Virus record (IMG/VR): IMGVR_UViG_3300012012_001194
Location: 1 to 64,000 of that record
DNA: 64,000 nucleotides
Direction: 5' to 3' (one strand)
DNA from: a virus
Position numbers and translations under genes: made by a program. The notes below the pieces were generated by a model, which searched no databases, had not been told where the DNA came from, and was given only the letters and a program-made list of their open reading frames with translations. This document shows positions 25,539 to 35,031 of this stretch, one piece after another. Every line of letters begins with the position of its first letter. Position 1 is the stretch's first letter.

Positions 25539-25556
25539 GCATTCCCCAGTTCTGTT

Positions 25557-28220
25557 TTAACCTATGATCTTGTAGTAGCCATTAGGCGGAGTTCGAAGTT
25601 CGTTGCCTGGATTTTTAAGGTCCTCAATCTTGTATTCCGGTATTAGATCATAGAATTCAAGATCAACTTCTACAAAAGTGGGTGCATCAACCCATGCTGT
25701 TTTTCCTGGATAGGGATAGGTTTCCTCTTCTAAATAAACAACAGGGTTCTCAGTCCATGCTTCGCCGGCGCCTGCCCCGCCGCCGCCAAATAGCCTGCTT
25801 CTTTGCTGCCATCTAGTTTCATAAAGGGTAAACCCGTAAGCCTTGTACTGATCTGTAGACTTGAAGTAGAAGGCGTACTTACCCCAGCCACCAGCTGGGT
25901 CAGCGTCTCCGACTCGACTTGGGTCCCTAAACGGAGCCTGTATAAGCGCTGTGAAGCTGTTGTTTCCTTGTTCGTTAGCCTCCTCAACTGCTTTAGTTAT
26001 TTGATCTAACTGGGCGTCTGCTTTTTGGGCGAAAGTCTCCCCATCTCCGGCGTCGCCGCTGAGATCACCAACAAAACCGCTATAATCTTTTGCTAAAGCA
26101 GTGGCTATATGGCCTTCAGTAGATATGAAGTGGTCGTTGCAGACCATAAACCCTAAACACGCCATGGTCCCAGCTGAGTATAACGGAGTGCCGATTACTG
26201 CACTGTTATCTGTAAAGATATTCGATGGCTGGTAGCTTCCATTACTTCCAAAATGATCAAACTTGCCTCGACTAACAAACGAGCTTATAACGTCGGCAGA
26301 CATGGCTATAAATCCAGGAGAGTCACCTCCTGCGTCTAGTATTATATTTCTAGCATCGCCTCCGGCTCCTGATCTCACATACACCTCTTGTTCCGCCAGC
26401 AAGCTAACAGGGCCGGCAGATTTTAAAACAATACCTTGCTCATCAGCAAACTTGTTCTCGATAACTAGCTTGCCGCTCTCCTTACCGTTTCCTGCAAGTA
26501 TTAAAGTGTCTTTTTCCGCTTTAATTCGTACATCAGCTTCTGTCGAAGCTATATCTATATCTTCCTTAGACCTGAGGCACGTACTTCTCCCAGCTAGCGA
26601 TATGAGGTTACGGCCCGGCCTTAGCTGAATGTCCCCAGGGCAGCTTATCTCAATAGAGCCACCTACCATCCTAATCTCTTCACCGTTGGGGCCCGCAATA
26701 ACGATAGTCCCATCTGGAAGAATCTTAAAATAAGACATCAGTTGGTTGTACTTTGCCGCATACCTGTGATCGACGAATTTGGAGGTTACACCTGAAGGGC
26801 TGATGTACCATGCGTCTGCCAGCTGGCCATAGTCCGGAGGCGCCTCCTTATCTGGCTGCTCGATCGGATCAAAGTCATTGGTGTGGTACTTAAACGGATG
26901 ATCATTCCTCCAAGCAAAGGCATAGGCCACATCATCATCGGCGCACAGCGCCCTGCTTGGAAATGTAGGGGCGCCTATGGTGGTGTCGGTAACCCGGTGG
27001 GCCTCTCCACCACCTATCATGCCAGAGAACCTGTAGTTATCTCTAGTATCACCATCTTTATCATTCTCAATCCTAGCTTTGCGCACGGGAGGCCTATAAA
27101 GCGGGGTGTGCGCTATCGTGATACCTTGAGAAGATCTAAGATGGTAGTTTCCATCTAAGGCTAGATGCTGTTCCCATACCGCCTCACCTGTAGGCCCGCC
27201 TAGTTTATTTACACCAGATGCGCCTGTAGGGGGTAGCCTTAGGGTCTGTCTAAAACCCTGACCAAGATAACCTGTATAGGTTTGAAGTCGGTGATACGGC
27301 ATCTGCTTGTCTTCATCGTCAGACTCTACAGCGTCTCCGGACCCTAAGTAAGGTTTGTCTATCTGCTCTTCTTGAGGAGTGTGAGTCTTAGCGGTCGGGG
27401 ACCCATACGCTAAGGCACCTAGCCCTTCCCAGACATAAGGGCTGGAGCCTACGTAACCAACAGCTTCTCCGTTATCGTCAAAGAACTCTTGCTCGCACAT
27501 AGCCGACCGTATTTGCAAGTTGTGCCCTTGCATTCTGGCTAACTGATCAAAATGAAACGACCAAAATCCACAGTTTTCATCGGCTTTAATAAACGACATA
27601 AATGGGTCAATAAATATGGCTGTTCCTGTCTCACATACCCAGCCCCGCTCACCTACAGCAGTAGAGTCTAAAGGAGATCCGTTAGAAAAGTCTCCTAAGC
27701 ACTCAGGGTCTATGCCGTATAGGAGGGTGTTAGTAGCCTCGGACAGTGCCGAGTGCCCTGAGGCCATAGTTATGGTCTCAGCTAGAGTGTTTGCAATATC
27801 CGCCATTACCTCAGGCTCTACCCCTATAATAGTTCCAGTGCTCGAAGACTCGCTTCTAATAAAGTAGACCTTGGTATTAGGTTGCAGGCTGCCAATGCGG
27901 CGAGCACCCATTCTGGATTGCGAGGTATCAGACATGAGGTTGCACATTACAGACGTGCCGCTGTTGAATGAGTTAACCTTATACCACCCCCAGAAGGGGA
28001 CCGCCTCAGCAACAATTCCAACCTCGACCCTGCTCGTATTCGACATGTCAAGCTTGTTGACGCTGCCTGTAGAGTAAGGATCAGCGTTGTGCTTAGTGGG
28101 TCTGTTTAGCGGATTGTCTCGGCTAATGACCGCCGCTGTTGTCCGCACTGCGGACTCAACTCCAGTCGTAAAAGTGTTAATAAAGTTACTAAAACTATAG
28201 CTGCCGGGGGTATCTGCCAT
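25557..28220 (-). CDS. Baseplate central spike protein (gp5/VgrG-like beta helix)
   Basis: About 887 residues from ATG 28220 (an in-frame TTG at 28232 is possible). The N-terminal 110 residues include an OB-fold-like region (GIVAEAVPFWGWYKVNSF). Around residues 480-650 there is a repetitive beta-helix: DGTIVIAGPNGEEIRMVGG, SIEISCPGDIQLRPG, DIDIASTEADVRIKA, KVKE-like strands ending GDSPGFIAM, typical of the triple-stranded helix in spike proteins. The large insert between holds no lysozyme motif that I can see. It would form the cell-puncturing tip below the tube. It is preceded by a strong terminator, so it may be translated mainly from read-through or from its own promoter. Confidence 0.78.
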   Translation of the reverse strand: MADTPGSYSFSNFINTFTTGVESAVRTTAAVISRDNPLNRPTKHNADPYSTGSVNKLDMSNTSRVEVGIVAEAVPFWGWYKVNSFNSGTSVMCNLMSDTSQSRMGARRIGSLQPNTKVYFIRSESSSTGTIIGVEPEVMADIANTLAETITMASGHSALSEATNTLLYGIDPECLGDFSNGSPLDSTAVGERGWVCETGTAIFIDPFMSFIKADENCGFWSFHFDQLARMQGHNLQIRSAMCEQEFFDDNGEAVGYVGSSPYVWEGLGALAYGSPTAKTHTPQEEQIDKPYLGSGDAVESDDEDKQMPYHRLQTYTGYLGQGFRQTLRLPPTGASGVNKLGGPTGEAVWEQHLALDGNYHLRSSQGITIAHTPLYRPPVRKARIENDKDGDTRDNYRFSGMIGGGEAHRVTDTTIGAPTFPSRALCADDDVAYAFAWRNDHPFKYHTNDFDPIEQPDKEAPPDYGQLADAWYISPSGVTSKFVDHRYAAKYNQLMSYFKILPDGTIVIAGPNGEEIRMVGGSIEISCPGDIQLRPGRNLISLAGRSTCLRSKEDIDIASTEADVRIKAEKDTLILAGNGKESGKLVIENKFADEQGIVLKSAGPVSLLAEQEVYVRSGAGGDARNIILDAGGDSPGFIAMSADVISSFVSRGKFDHFGSNGSYQPSNIFTDNSAVIGTPLYSAGTMACLGFMVCNDHFISTEGHIATALAKDYSGFVGDLSGDAGDGETFAQKADAQLDQITKAVEEANEQGNNSFTALIQAPFRDPSRVGDADPAGGWGKYAFYFKSTDQYKAYGFTLYETRWQQRSRLFGGGGAGAGEAWTENPVVYLEEETYPYPGKTAWVDAPTFVEVDLEFYDLIPEYKIEDLKNPGNELRTPPNGYYKIIG

Positions 28221-28236
28221 GATAGTATCCAATCAT

Positions 28237-28282
28237 AAAAAAAGAACTGCCGCACGCCCCTATTGTGAGGTGTACGGCAGTT
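28237..28282 (-). terminator. Rho-independent terminator after tail-tube genes
   Basis: The minus-strand RNA forms a stem of 11 positions with one mismatch (AACTGCCGTAC-type arms, 28245-28255 with 28272-28282) followed by C and seven U. It lies between the second tube gene and the spike gene and would raise tube expression relative to downstream baseplate genes. Confidence 0.85.
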
Positions 28283-28303
28283 TTATTCAATAGCACTAAA
28301 CAA

Positions 28304-28780
28304 TTAGCTTACAGCGTTAGCTTCATACTCTAAGTCTGTGATAACCCCTTGGATCTGAGAGTTAATCAAGTTGTCTTGTGCTGCTATAGTAAACCCCACG
28401 CTTTGAAGAAGAACTCCCTTTAAGGTTAAAGTAAGTCCGCCTCCGGTTCCGCCATCTGCAGTACAAAAAGAACCAGGGATAGCCAACACCAATGTCCGGT
28501 TTCCCTCGCAAGGGTCAGCTAGGTCAGTTATAGAATTCAAGGCTGCGTCTCCAAAGCCTAGAATCTGACCTGCACTAAATGTTCCACTGGCCTTGCCGAC
28601 TACATAATACCTTTTGTTAGACCCTATTTCAAAAAGGGGCTGGACTGGCTGCTGGTGCGACACCTGCAAGCTTTGTAACAAGGTTATGTCATCTCCATTA
28701 AAGGAGATTGCAGTATTAGCCGTGGTTCGAAAAGCCCCTTGGTAGTCGCCTTGTGAGTTTTCCCCAAATATTGCTGCCAT
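28304..28780 (-). CDS. Tail tube protein, second copy
   Basis: A 158-residue protein from ATG 28780 (the frame extends five codons further upstream, but the match with its paralogue begins at this Met). It is closely similar along its full length to the next gene: both begin MA(A/S)IFGENS, share GAFRTTA, L..SLQVSHQQPVQPLFEIG, YYVVGKASGTF, and end with a beta-rich C-terminus with DNLINS. Such beta-barrel proteins directly after the sheath gene are tail-tube proteins. The last gene before the terminator. Confidence 0.82.
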   Translation of the reverse strand: MAAIFGENSQGDYQGAFRTTANTAISFNGDDITLLQSLQVSHQQPVQPLFEIGSNKRYYVVGKASGTFSAGQILGFGDAALNSITDLADPCEGNRTLVLAIPGSFCTADGGTGGGLTLTLKGVLLQSVGFTIAAQDNLINSQIQGVITDLEYEANAVS

Positions 28781-28807
28781 GGTTTCACCCTTCAAATAGA
28801 GATTAGA

Positions 28808-29284
28808 CTAGTTCATGTCGACTTCAGTATATTCAAGATCAAGCATAATACCGTTAATATTAGAATTGATCAAATTATCTTGGGCAGCCACAGAGAAGCC
28901 AACTTGTTGCAGCAATACGCTTTTCAAAGAAAGGCTAAGGCTGCCCCCGTTCTTACCGTCAATTTGACAGTAAGAGTTAGGAATAAGAAGGTTTAACTGC
29001 CTGTTTCCGACGCAAGGGTTAGCCAAGTCAGTGATGTTGCTGAGGGCCTCGCTGCCGAAACCAAGTACCTGGCCGATGGTGAAAGTACCACTTGCTTTGC
29101 CAACAACGTAGAAGCGCTTGTCAGAGCCTACTTCAAACAAAGGTTGGACAGGCTGCTGGTGAGTTACTTGCAAGTTCTGAACTAAGGTTAGGTCTTTGCC
29201 GGCGAACTTTAAAGCTGTGCCGGCAGTGGTCCTAAAAGCGCCTTGGTAGTTAGATGCAGAGTTTTCTCCGAAGATTGATGCCAT
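28808..29284 (-). CDS. Tail tube protein, first copy
   Basis: A 158-residue paralogue of the 28304-28780 product, with the same length and motif order (MASIFGENS, VTHQQPVQPLFEVG, FYVVGKASGTF, NPCVGNRQL, AAQDNLINS). It lies 36 bases after the tail-sheath gene, the normal tube position. Two tube paralogues in tandem suggest a hetero-oligomeric tube or one copy used at a tube end. Ends in TAG. Confidence 0.83.
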   Translation of the reverse strand: MASIFGENSASNYQGAFRTTAGTALKFAGKDLTLVQNLQVTHQQPVQPLFEVGSDKRFYVVGKASGTFTIGQVLGFGSEALSNITDLANPCVGNRQLNLLIPNSYCQIDGKNGGSLSLSLKSVLLQQVGFSVAAQDNLINSNINGIMLDLEYTEVDMN

Positions 29285-29320
29285 GTTATTGGCCTCCTAT
29301 AGTTAATTGCACTTATGAAC

Positions 29321-32086
29321 TTACACAACTAACTTAAGTTCAATGTTATTAAGAGGATAAGGAATGGTAAGGTTAACAATCGCCACAATGTGGTCCTTAA
29401 GAACAGCATGTTGGCGGAGCTCAGCAATGGTGTAATCCAGAAGCTGAGGTCCAATGCTGTTAGTTCCTACCGATGTCTTAAAGCCATCACCAATACCTTT
29501 AAGGGTAATGCTGATGTTAGTAAGGGTAAGGGGAGTGATGTTAGACCTTCCAATGTAAGGCACCAAACCGCTTCGGAATGCATAGCTCATATTATCGACA
29601 TTGGTTCGGACCTGTTCTTCACGGCGATTTAAGTCCGTGTTGTTGGTCGTTACCGCATGACGATTGATAAAGCTACCGTCTTCTGCTTTGATGATAATCC
29701 AACCGCCGTCTCCGGCGATAGTATTAAGCTGAGCACTGTTGAAGCCGTTGATGGCGTCTCCAACATAGTCGATACCTGATACTGATACGCTGGTAAGGCC
29801 TTGGTGAGGGTTTACACCAGAACGAAGACCGGCAATAGCCGCAGCTAAGAAGTAGCTAGGCTGATTGGTGTATCCGCTCAAGGTTAAGTTATCGTTAGCG
29901 ATAGCAACGACTCGAGTAGAGGAGTACTTGCCAGCAGCTTGACCGATAGCGTTAGAATACTCGGTGTTGTTCTGGGTTCTCCAAATCTCGACCTTCTGAG
30001 CTACGGCTACCGCTGCTGCGGGGCCGGCACTAAGTCGAAGCGTGTTTTCAGATACTACAGAGTCAACAGTGTACTCAGTGTAGCTGATACGGGAAAACCC
30101 GTCAGTAACAAAGAAGTATCTAACCTTATCTCCAGCTCTTACTTTATTAGTAATAAACTTGGCGTTGTTAGCAGGAACGCTTAAGCGAGTATACTGCGTT
30201 CCAGAGGTCAATGGATCGTCGCTGATGGTTGCTAAGACCGTGCCCAAGTCGGATGACTTAGTGGAGTTAACAACAGCGGCGGTCCGTTCAACCTTAGTGC
30301 CGACAACTACAGCTCTCCAACGACCTACCTCTGCTCCTGACTGGTCTTCAGCGTGAGCTTTGTAGGCGTCGACAACCACTTGGGTGGTGGTAAGCGGAAC
30401 AAGGTTATAAAGGTCTTCACGATCACCGAGAAGATCAAGCACCGCCAACCAGTCGTCTGTTACAGCGGGGTTAGATACGGCGGTGAAGCGGACTTCTTGA
30501 CCGTTTGAGTTCTGAAGCGCCATGAATACGCCCCAGCAAAGAGGGTTGTCAGGGTGCAGCGTACCAAGCAAAGCTGGTAAGTCGCCTACATCATTGAGGG
30601 TTCCAAACTCGCCAACATAACGTTGTAGCCAAGCTCGGTATTCAACATATATTTCGCCTGCTTCTACAGGAAGGGCCGCTTTAACGCCATCATCAGTCCA
30701 GCTGTCAAAGAAAGCAGTTGGGTGATCTTGAATGACTAGTTCAGTAGCGCTAGCGGTGTAGTTAACAAGGGGCGCTGTTTCTTCACGGTTCATAGGAACC
30801 AAGAGGTTAGTGACAATATAAAGCTTGATGTCTAAGTCAGCAGCGCTTTGAATTTCAACTGGAAGGTCGTCTTCAAGAACTAGCGTTCTGTAGAAACCTT
30901 CAACTGAAGCGGTAGCTATGATGTAGTACTTATCACCTTTGCAGAGGCCCGTGCCGCTGAAAGCAACAGTAACACCTTGGTTACCGACGCTGACTGCCGT
31001 AGCTGCCGCAGTAACTGCAACAGCAGCGCTAAAGTCTACGCCATTAGTAGTGGAGACAGAGATTTCAGGGGACGATGCAAATGCCCCACCTTTAGTTACT
31101 TCAACGATGTAAGTAGTGTCGCCATCGCCAGTGTAGGTTCCAGCTTTAGTTGCGACAGGAGGAGTGAAGTCTTGAACTACATGCACTCTCCACTTCTGCC
31201 CTACTACTAAGTCATCAGGGCTAACGCTGTCACCAACAGCCGCTGAGGAGGCTGAGGCCGTAGCATTAATGTCGAACTCTACTTTAAGCCCTCTTGTGCC
31301 GATAGTGGTAAACCCACCAGCTGCCGCAGGGGTAACAGAGGCTACGTTATCAAGGCCTGAGCTAGTAGTTACACGGAGTAGGCCAGTGGTCAGATCTCCA
31401 TCTCTGGAGCTCTGAGTAACTTCAATAGTGTAGTACTCGTCAAGTACGCCATCTTCTCGGCCATCATAGGCGGAGCCATCAGCAGTGACAGTAATACAGT
31501 TCTGGACTGTACCAAGGTCATCTACGCTGGTGCCCGCGCTTAAGGCAGCCTTGTTTGTAGTAGCTGATGTGGCAGCTGCGGTAGAACTAGCTACAGTGTC
31601 ACCAATGAATCCAGCGATCTTAGTATTTAATTCGTAAGTGGTGCCGCTAGCAACCCCGCGAACATAAACGGCGTCGCCAATTTTAGCGCCACGGTCTTTA
31701 AACACGGCAGATTTAGCATAGGATGCGCCGTTGCTAGCAAAGGCTACACCATTAGCTTTAATTCTATTAGGGTAACTAGCTACGGGAACAACAGTGTCGT
31801 AAACACCTGCGTTGTTTTCATAGTATTTTAACTTAGCGTTATCTAAATACAGCTTAACATAGGTAGTGTCTACTACTGAGCCAGTAGTAAGGCCTGGCCA
31901 GCTGTAAGAGGTATCAGATAAGGGGTCAAGCTCACCTAGGTAGGTTATCAGCTTTTCGTCAGCTACGCTGTATCTAAACAGCTCAGCATGACCGCCACTG
32001 ATATGACAGTTTAATACGCCAGCGGTAGCAACGGGTGCTAATCGGAATTCTTGGAATACTTTAACTTGCGGCAGAACATATGCCAT
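29321..32086 (-). CDS. Contractile tail sheath protein
   Basis: A 921-residue protein. The C-terminal 150 residues have the sheath signature layout: GGWIIIKAEDGSFINRHAVT, RREEQVRTNVDNMSYAFRSG, the final FKTSVGTNSIGPQLLDYTI and a closing beta strand IPYPLNNIELKLVV that swaps into the next subunit. The middle is enlarged by two tandem beta domains of about 110 residues with the pattern Y(T/I)(I/V)EVT ... VTT..G.D ... G..GV.V.F (roughly residues 195-310 and 315-400), which would protrude from the sheath surface. GGAGGC precedes the ATG. Followed directly by the tube genes. Confidence 0.9.
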   Translation of the reverse strand: MAYVLPQVKVFQEFRLAPVATAGVLNCHISGGHAELFRYSVADEKLITYLGELDPLSDTSYSWPGLTTGSVVDTTYVKLYLDNAKLKYYENNAGVYDTVVPVASYPNRIKANGVAFASNGASYAKSAVFKDRGAKIGDAVYVRGVASGTTYELNTKIAGFIGDTVASSTAAATSATTNKAALSAGTSVDDLGTVQNCITVTADGSAYDGREDGVLDEYYTIEVTQSSRDGDLTTGLLRVTTSSGLDNVASVTPAAAGGFTTIGTRGLKVEFDINATASASSAAVGDSVSPDDLVVGQKWRVHVVQDFTPPVATKAGTYTGDGDTTYIVEVTKGGAFASSPEISVSTTNGVDFSAAVAVTAAATAVSVGNQGVTVAFSGTGLCKGDKYYIIATASVEGFYRTLVLEDDLPVEIQSAADLDIKLYIVTNLLVPMNREETAPLVNYTASATELVIQDHPTAFFDSWTDDGVKAALPVEAGEIYVEYRAWLQRYVGEFGTLNDVGDLPALLGTLHPDNPLCWGVFMALQNSNGQEVRFTAVSNPAVTDDWLAVLDLLGDREDLYNLVPLTTTQVVVDAYKAHAEDQSGAEVGRWRAVVVGTKVERTAAVVNSTKSSDLGTVLATISDDPLTSGTQYTRLSVPANNAKFITNKVRAGDKVRYFFVTDGFSRISYTEYTVDSVVSENTLRLSAGPAAAVAVAQKVEIWRTQNNTEYSNAIGQAAGKYSSTRVVAIANDNLTLSGYTNQPSYFLAAAIAGLRSGVNPHQGLTSVSVSGIDYVGDAINGFNSAQLNTIAGDGGWIIIKAEDGSFINRHAVTTNNTDLNRREEQVRTNVDNMSYAFRSGLVPYIGRSNITPLTLTNISITLKGIGDGFKTSVGTNSIGPQLLDYTIAELRQHAVLKDHIVAIVNLTIPYPLNNIELKLVV

Positions 32087-32122
32087 GATGATTGGCCTCC
32101 GTGCCTGTTAGTGCGCCCCGTC

Positions 32123-32746
32123 TTAGGGCAGGTAAGAAGATAAATTAACCCTCTTTAAAATCGGCCCTTGCTGGGCCACTGTCCAAACCTCTTGTCCAGT
32201 GTACTGTATGACTATGGGAGCTGCATAGTTCTCTTTTGCTTCTTCTAACTGGAAAAGTTCTCCAAGCTCCACTGCTTCAAACTTAACTAAATTAAGGATA
32301 TTTGCAATAACTAATCCGTAGGTATTCAAATCTTTAAATACTTCTCCAGAAATTATCTCAGATTGTGCTCCACTATTTGATATGCAAAACAGAGTATGGG
32401 AGCCTGTCATAAGCCTTCCATATCGCTGTGATCCTAGGTGAACGTTGTCTATTCCAGCGCTGTCATTTAACACCAACCTACTTGAAGCCCAGCTTCCTCT
32501 TTTAATAATTATAGCAGGTCTTTTTTCTGTCGCCTCTGGTTTCCACCTAGTTATTGACTCAATAAGTATGCCAGTGGGCTGTGTAGCCTTCCACAGCATC
32601 CCTCTTAGTTGCTCGGTTTCAATGTTATCAGCGTCAGAAAACCTATTAGTGAGCCAATCCCGCAAAAACCCAGTAACAATATGGGGTGTCATGCCGAGAG
32701 CGCAGAGGTTGTTACCCGTATCAAAAGCGGGTTTAGGATCACTCAT
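32123..32746 (-). CDS. Neck or tail-terminator-like protein
   Basis: A 207-residue protein immediately upstream of the sheath gene. Its sequence (N-terminal helices, then beta strands RPAIIIKRGSW, SHTLFCISNSG, FKDLNTYGLVIANILNL) resembles the tail-completion/terminator fold found before sheath genes, but the family cannot be fixed by eye. Start ATG overlaps the stop of the 68-residue gene by one base. Confidence 0.5.
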   Translation of the reverse strand: MSDPKPAFDTGNNLCALGMTPHIVTGFLRDWLTNRFSDADNIETEQLRGMLWKATQPTGILIESITRWKPEATEKRPAIIIKRGSWASSRLVLNDSAGIDNVHLGSQRYGRLMTGSHTLFCISNSGAQSEIISGEVFKDLNTYGLVIANILNLVKFEAVELGELFQLEEAKENYAAPIVIQYTGQEVWTVAQQGPILKRVNLSSYLP

Positions 32747-32952
32747 TACTTCTTACCTTTTGGATTCATAAAACTAAAATCAGGCTTATAAGGTTTAGGC
32801 GGTTCTACTTTTGGAAGCTCTGGTTGTTTAGTGGAGACGTCTCCACTGCGCCCGCCTAATGACTTTACATGGGCAGCCATCTTGTCAAAAGTCGATTCAT
32901 GGCCAAACAGTGAGTGAGTGTCCATCATTCTAGGGGCTCGTTTCTCCATCAT
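32746..32952 (-). CDS. Small protein carrying the palindrome-coded SGDVST linker
   Basis: A 68-residue protein, basic and Pro-rich at the C-terminus (QPELPKVEPPKPYKPDFSFM). The dispersed palindrome codes SGDVST at residues about 36-41. Overlaps neighbours by one and four bases. Family not recognised. Confidence 0.6.
   Translation of the reverse strand: MMEKRAPRMMDTHSLFGHESTFDKMAAHVKSLGGRSGDVSTKQPELPKVEPPKPYKPDFSFMNPKGKK
32830..32847. repeat. Dispersed palindrome, copy 4
   Basis: AGTGGAGACGTCTCCACT, perfect 18-base palindrome inside the 68-residue gene, translated SGDVST. Confidence 0.95.
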
Positions 32953-33761
32953 ATTCCATTCTCCGGTATAGTGTAAACAACGTCAGAGAACGGGGCCATC
33001 CTAAGATTCACAGCCGCCACGATGTTGTATCCCCTTATAGTAATCAATTCCGTATATTCATGCACGATGTATCTTCTACCGCTACCCTTATCCCAGATTA
33101 CATCTTGGCTGCTTAATACTGCATCGCTTATTATTCTACAGTTTTGTGTAGTTCCCTGACTTGAAGTGCCCACCTTTTGTGTATCTTGCTGCTCCGTCTC
33201 ATTTGAGACCTGCATGTCCACTAATATAGGGACGGCGGAATAGTAGCCGTTTACAAACCCGGTTCCAAGACACACCTGGCAATTACCGTCAATTGGCTCA
33301 TCGGTAAGCGGGTCTGCGCATCGTGTGCACTTTGTACCAATACGCTTTCTTTTAAATAAAACCGTATCTGGAACTGAAACAAACCGCTGCATTCTAAGCG
33401 TTTCTTTTCTAAGTATCTCTCTGGCTATGCGCCAAGTTCTGTAATCAACCCCTGAGTCCGAAGATATAACAGGGGAGTAATAGGTACCAGAATAAGTTAT
33501 TAGCTTAACTCTATAGAACCAATCCAGCTCCTTACCAAACAATCTAGCCTCATCATCCACTAAGTACCAAGTATTAATAGCTGGAATGCCTATGGCAGTA
33601 AAGTCAGCAGTCTCTCCAGAGGAGCTGGCTCCCTCTAAGATAAAGTAATAAGGGCCGACGTCGGTAAATAGCCGGTTCAATTCCCATTCGACTACTGTGC
33701 CGCCAGAAGGGGAGAACCTTATAGAGGTTCGTTCAAACGGTTCTATTCCTTGGATAGGCAT
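32949..33761 (-). CDS. Neck/connector-like virion protein with zinc-finger motif
   Basis: A 270-residue protein. The N-terminal 110 residues look like a fibronectin type III-like beta domain (RTSIRFSPSGGTVVEWELNR, WFYRVKLITYSGTYYSPV). In the middle is a CTRC...CQVC cysteine pair with GTGF (about residues 147-172), a zinc-finger-like knuckle. The C-terminus is beta-rich. It overlaps the HNH gene by 19 bases. Head-to-tail connector function is suggested by its place between capsid and sheath genes. Confidence 0.5.
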   Translation of the reverse strand: MPIQGIEPFERTSIRFSPSGGTVVEWELNRLFTDVGPYYFILEGASSSGETADFTAIGIPAINTWYLVDDEARLFGKELDWFYRVKLITYSGTYYSPVISSDSGVDYRTWRIAREILRKETLRMQRFVSVPDTVLFKRKRIGTKCTRCADPLTDEPIDGNCQVCLGTGFVNGYYSAVPILVDMQVSNETEQQDTQKVGTSSQGTTQNCRIISDAVLSSQDVIWDKGSGRRYIVHEYTELITIRGYNIVAAVNLRMAPFSDVVYTIPENGI

Positions 33762-34093
33762 GGTCGATTCCTCACCTTCTTAAGGTGGGCCTCACAGTCC
33801 CTGACGACATCTGGGTTCCAAGACACGTATGAGTGAAGGTGGCCAAAAACAAAGTGGCAATTGCTAGGCTTAGAGCATAGAACAATAAAGTTATCATCGT
33901 CTAGCTCCTTAGTTGGATCAACCTGTACTGGGATCTTATGGTGCACAACGAGGTTCTTCGATGCTCCACAGGCTGCGCAGTTCTTACCTTTTACAAAGTT
34001 ATTACGTACGGTGGGCCACTTGCCTGACCTCGAGCTCAATATCCAGCTTATTGCACTTACAGCCGCATTCCCTAACGACTTTAATGTTATCAC
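33743..34093 (-). CDS. HNH endonuclease
   Basis: A 116-residue protein with a full HNH core: CAACGASKNLVVHHKIPV (first zinc pair and the catalytic His-His) followed by DDDNFIVLCSKPSNCHFVFGH (Asn and second Cys pair and His). The GTG start overlaps the upstream stop (GTGA). Small HNH proteins in phage structural clusters can be homing-type nucleases or assist terminase cutting. It is intact and coupled to its neighbours, so it is likely an ordinary operon member. Confidence 0.85.
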   Translation of the reverse strand: MITLKSLGNAAVSAISWILSSRSGKWPTVRNNFVKGKNCAACGASKNLVVHHKIPVQVDPTKELDDDNFIVLCSKPSNCHFVFGHLHSYVSWNPDVVRDCEAHLKKVRNRPCLSKE

Positions 34094-35016
34094 CTGTACC
34101 TTCCAAGCCCGTTATAGGCAGAGCTAAAAGAGCCATCCCAGGCTTCTTTGTTGATTTGAACTTTAACCATCCGGACCCACTTCAGGTAATCCTGAAGCAT
34201 GCGCTCCCCTATGGCCTCATACTCCTGTGACTTATTCTTGTCATCTATAGATAGGCCACCAGCGTTGTAATTAAGCTGATTTCTTCGATAGTGCTTGGCA
34301 GCTGCTAAGTACAGCTCTCCCATAATCCCGTTGATAATAGCAGAGGTATCTGGGAAATTTAAGGTGGTGAATTTTAGCCGTATTGGAGGTTGCATCGTGT
34401 TCCAGTATTGGACACAGACAATCATCGCTTCACAAATCTCCGAAAGGTCGAACTCAAGGGTATTAAGTAGCGGGTTATCAGCAGGTCCGTTGTCCCGAAG
34501 GTAAACCCTGATTGTTTCGACAGCCGGTATACCTGAATTTGGAAGAGCTGACGACGTAGCAAACTGACTATTCTCGACTACAAGAAAAAACTTGTTAGAG
34601 GTGAGCAGCTCTCCCTCGGCTGATAGTACGCCCCAGTTACCTTCAAATATGCCCTTGTTACGAGTTGCACTTGCTGGGATCCTAGCCCTTACTACTCCGG
34701 CGGCTGCGTTTACAAATAGCCCCTCTACGTCAACAAGAGGGGCGGCCGTACTAGGGGCAAACACCTCTTTAGCTTTTAGGACGACTCGGCCTTGAGGGCC
34801 TGCCGAGCTTGATGAGCTTGAGTAGTCAGTAAAGCCGCAACTGGTAAAGTTTATGGGCCTGCCTTCAGAGTCTCTGAGGACCATCTCGATAACAGGGGCC
34901 ATGCCTTGAGACGTGCTCACTGCCGCTGTCTTAGTTAAGACAGGTCTCCCGTCCACTCTTGTGATGCTAGGTCTGAGCACTAGCTGGTCCGAACACTCGA
35001 TGATAGACGGGTCCAT
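34090..35016 (-). CDS. Virion structural protein with poly-Ser linker
   Basis: A 308-residue protein. A beta-rich N-terminal region has a linker with six serines (about residues 68-73). The C-terminal 120 residues are helical (EICEAMIVCVQYWNTMQPPI; IINGIMGELYLAAAKHYRR) and end in a conserved-looking NKEAWDGSFSSAYNGLGRYR. The C-terminal helical part may be a head-tail connector domain. It follows the glycosyltransferase gene by 15 bases. Confidence 0.52.
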   Translation of the reverse strand: MDPSIIECSDQLVLRPSITRVDGRPVLTKTAAVSTSQGMAPVIEMVLRDSEGRPINFTSCGFTDYSSSSSSAGPQGRVVLKAKEVFAPSTAAPLVDVEGLFVNAAAGVVRARIPASATRNKGIFEGNWGVLSAEGELLTSNKFFLVVENSQFATSSALPNSGIPAVETIRVYLRDNGPADNPLLNTLEFDLSEICEAMIVCVQYWNTMQPPIRLKFTTLNFPDTSAIINGIMGELYLAAAKHYRRNQLNYNAGGLSIDDKNKSQEYEAIGERMLQDYLKWVRMVKVQINKEAWDGSFSSAYNGLGRYR

Positions 35017-35031
35017 GATTACTCCAGATGC

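Noticed and set aside
25557-28220. Lysozyme domain inside the spike protein, as in T4 gp5
   Set aside because: No catalytic Glu/Asp/Thr pattern or muramidase motif was visible.
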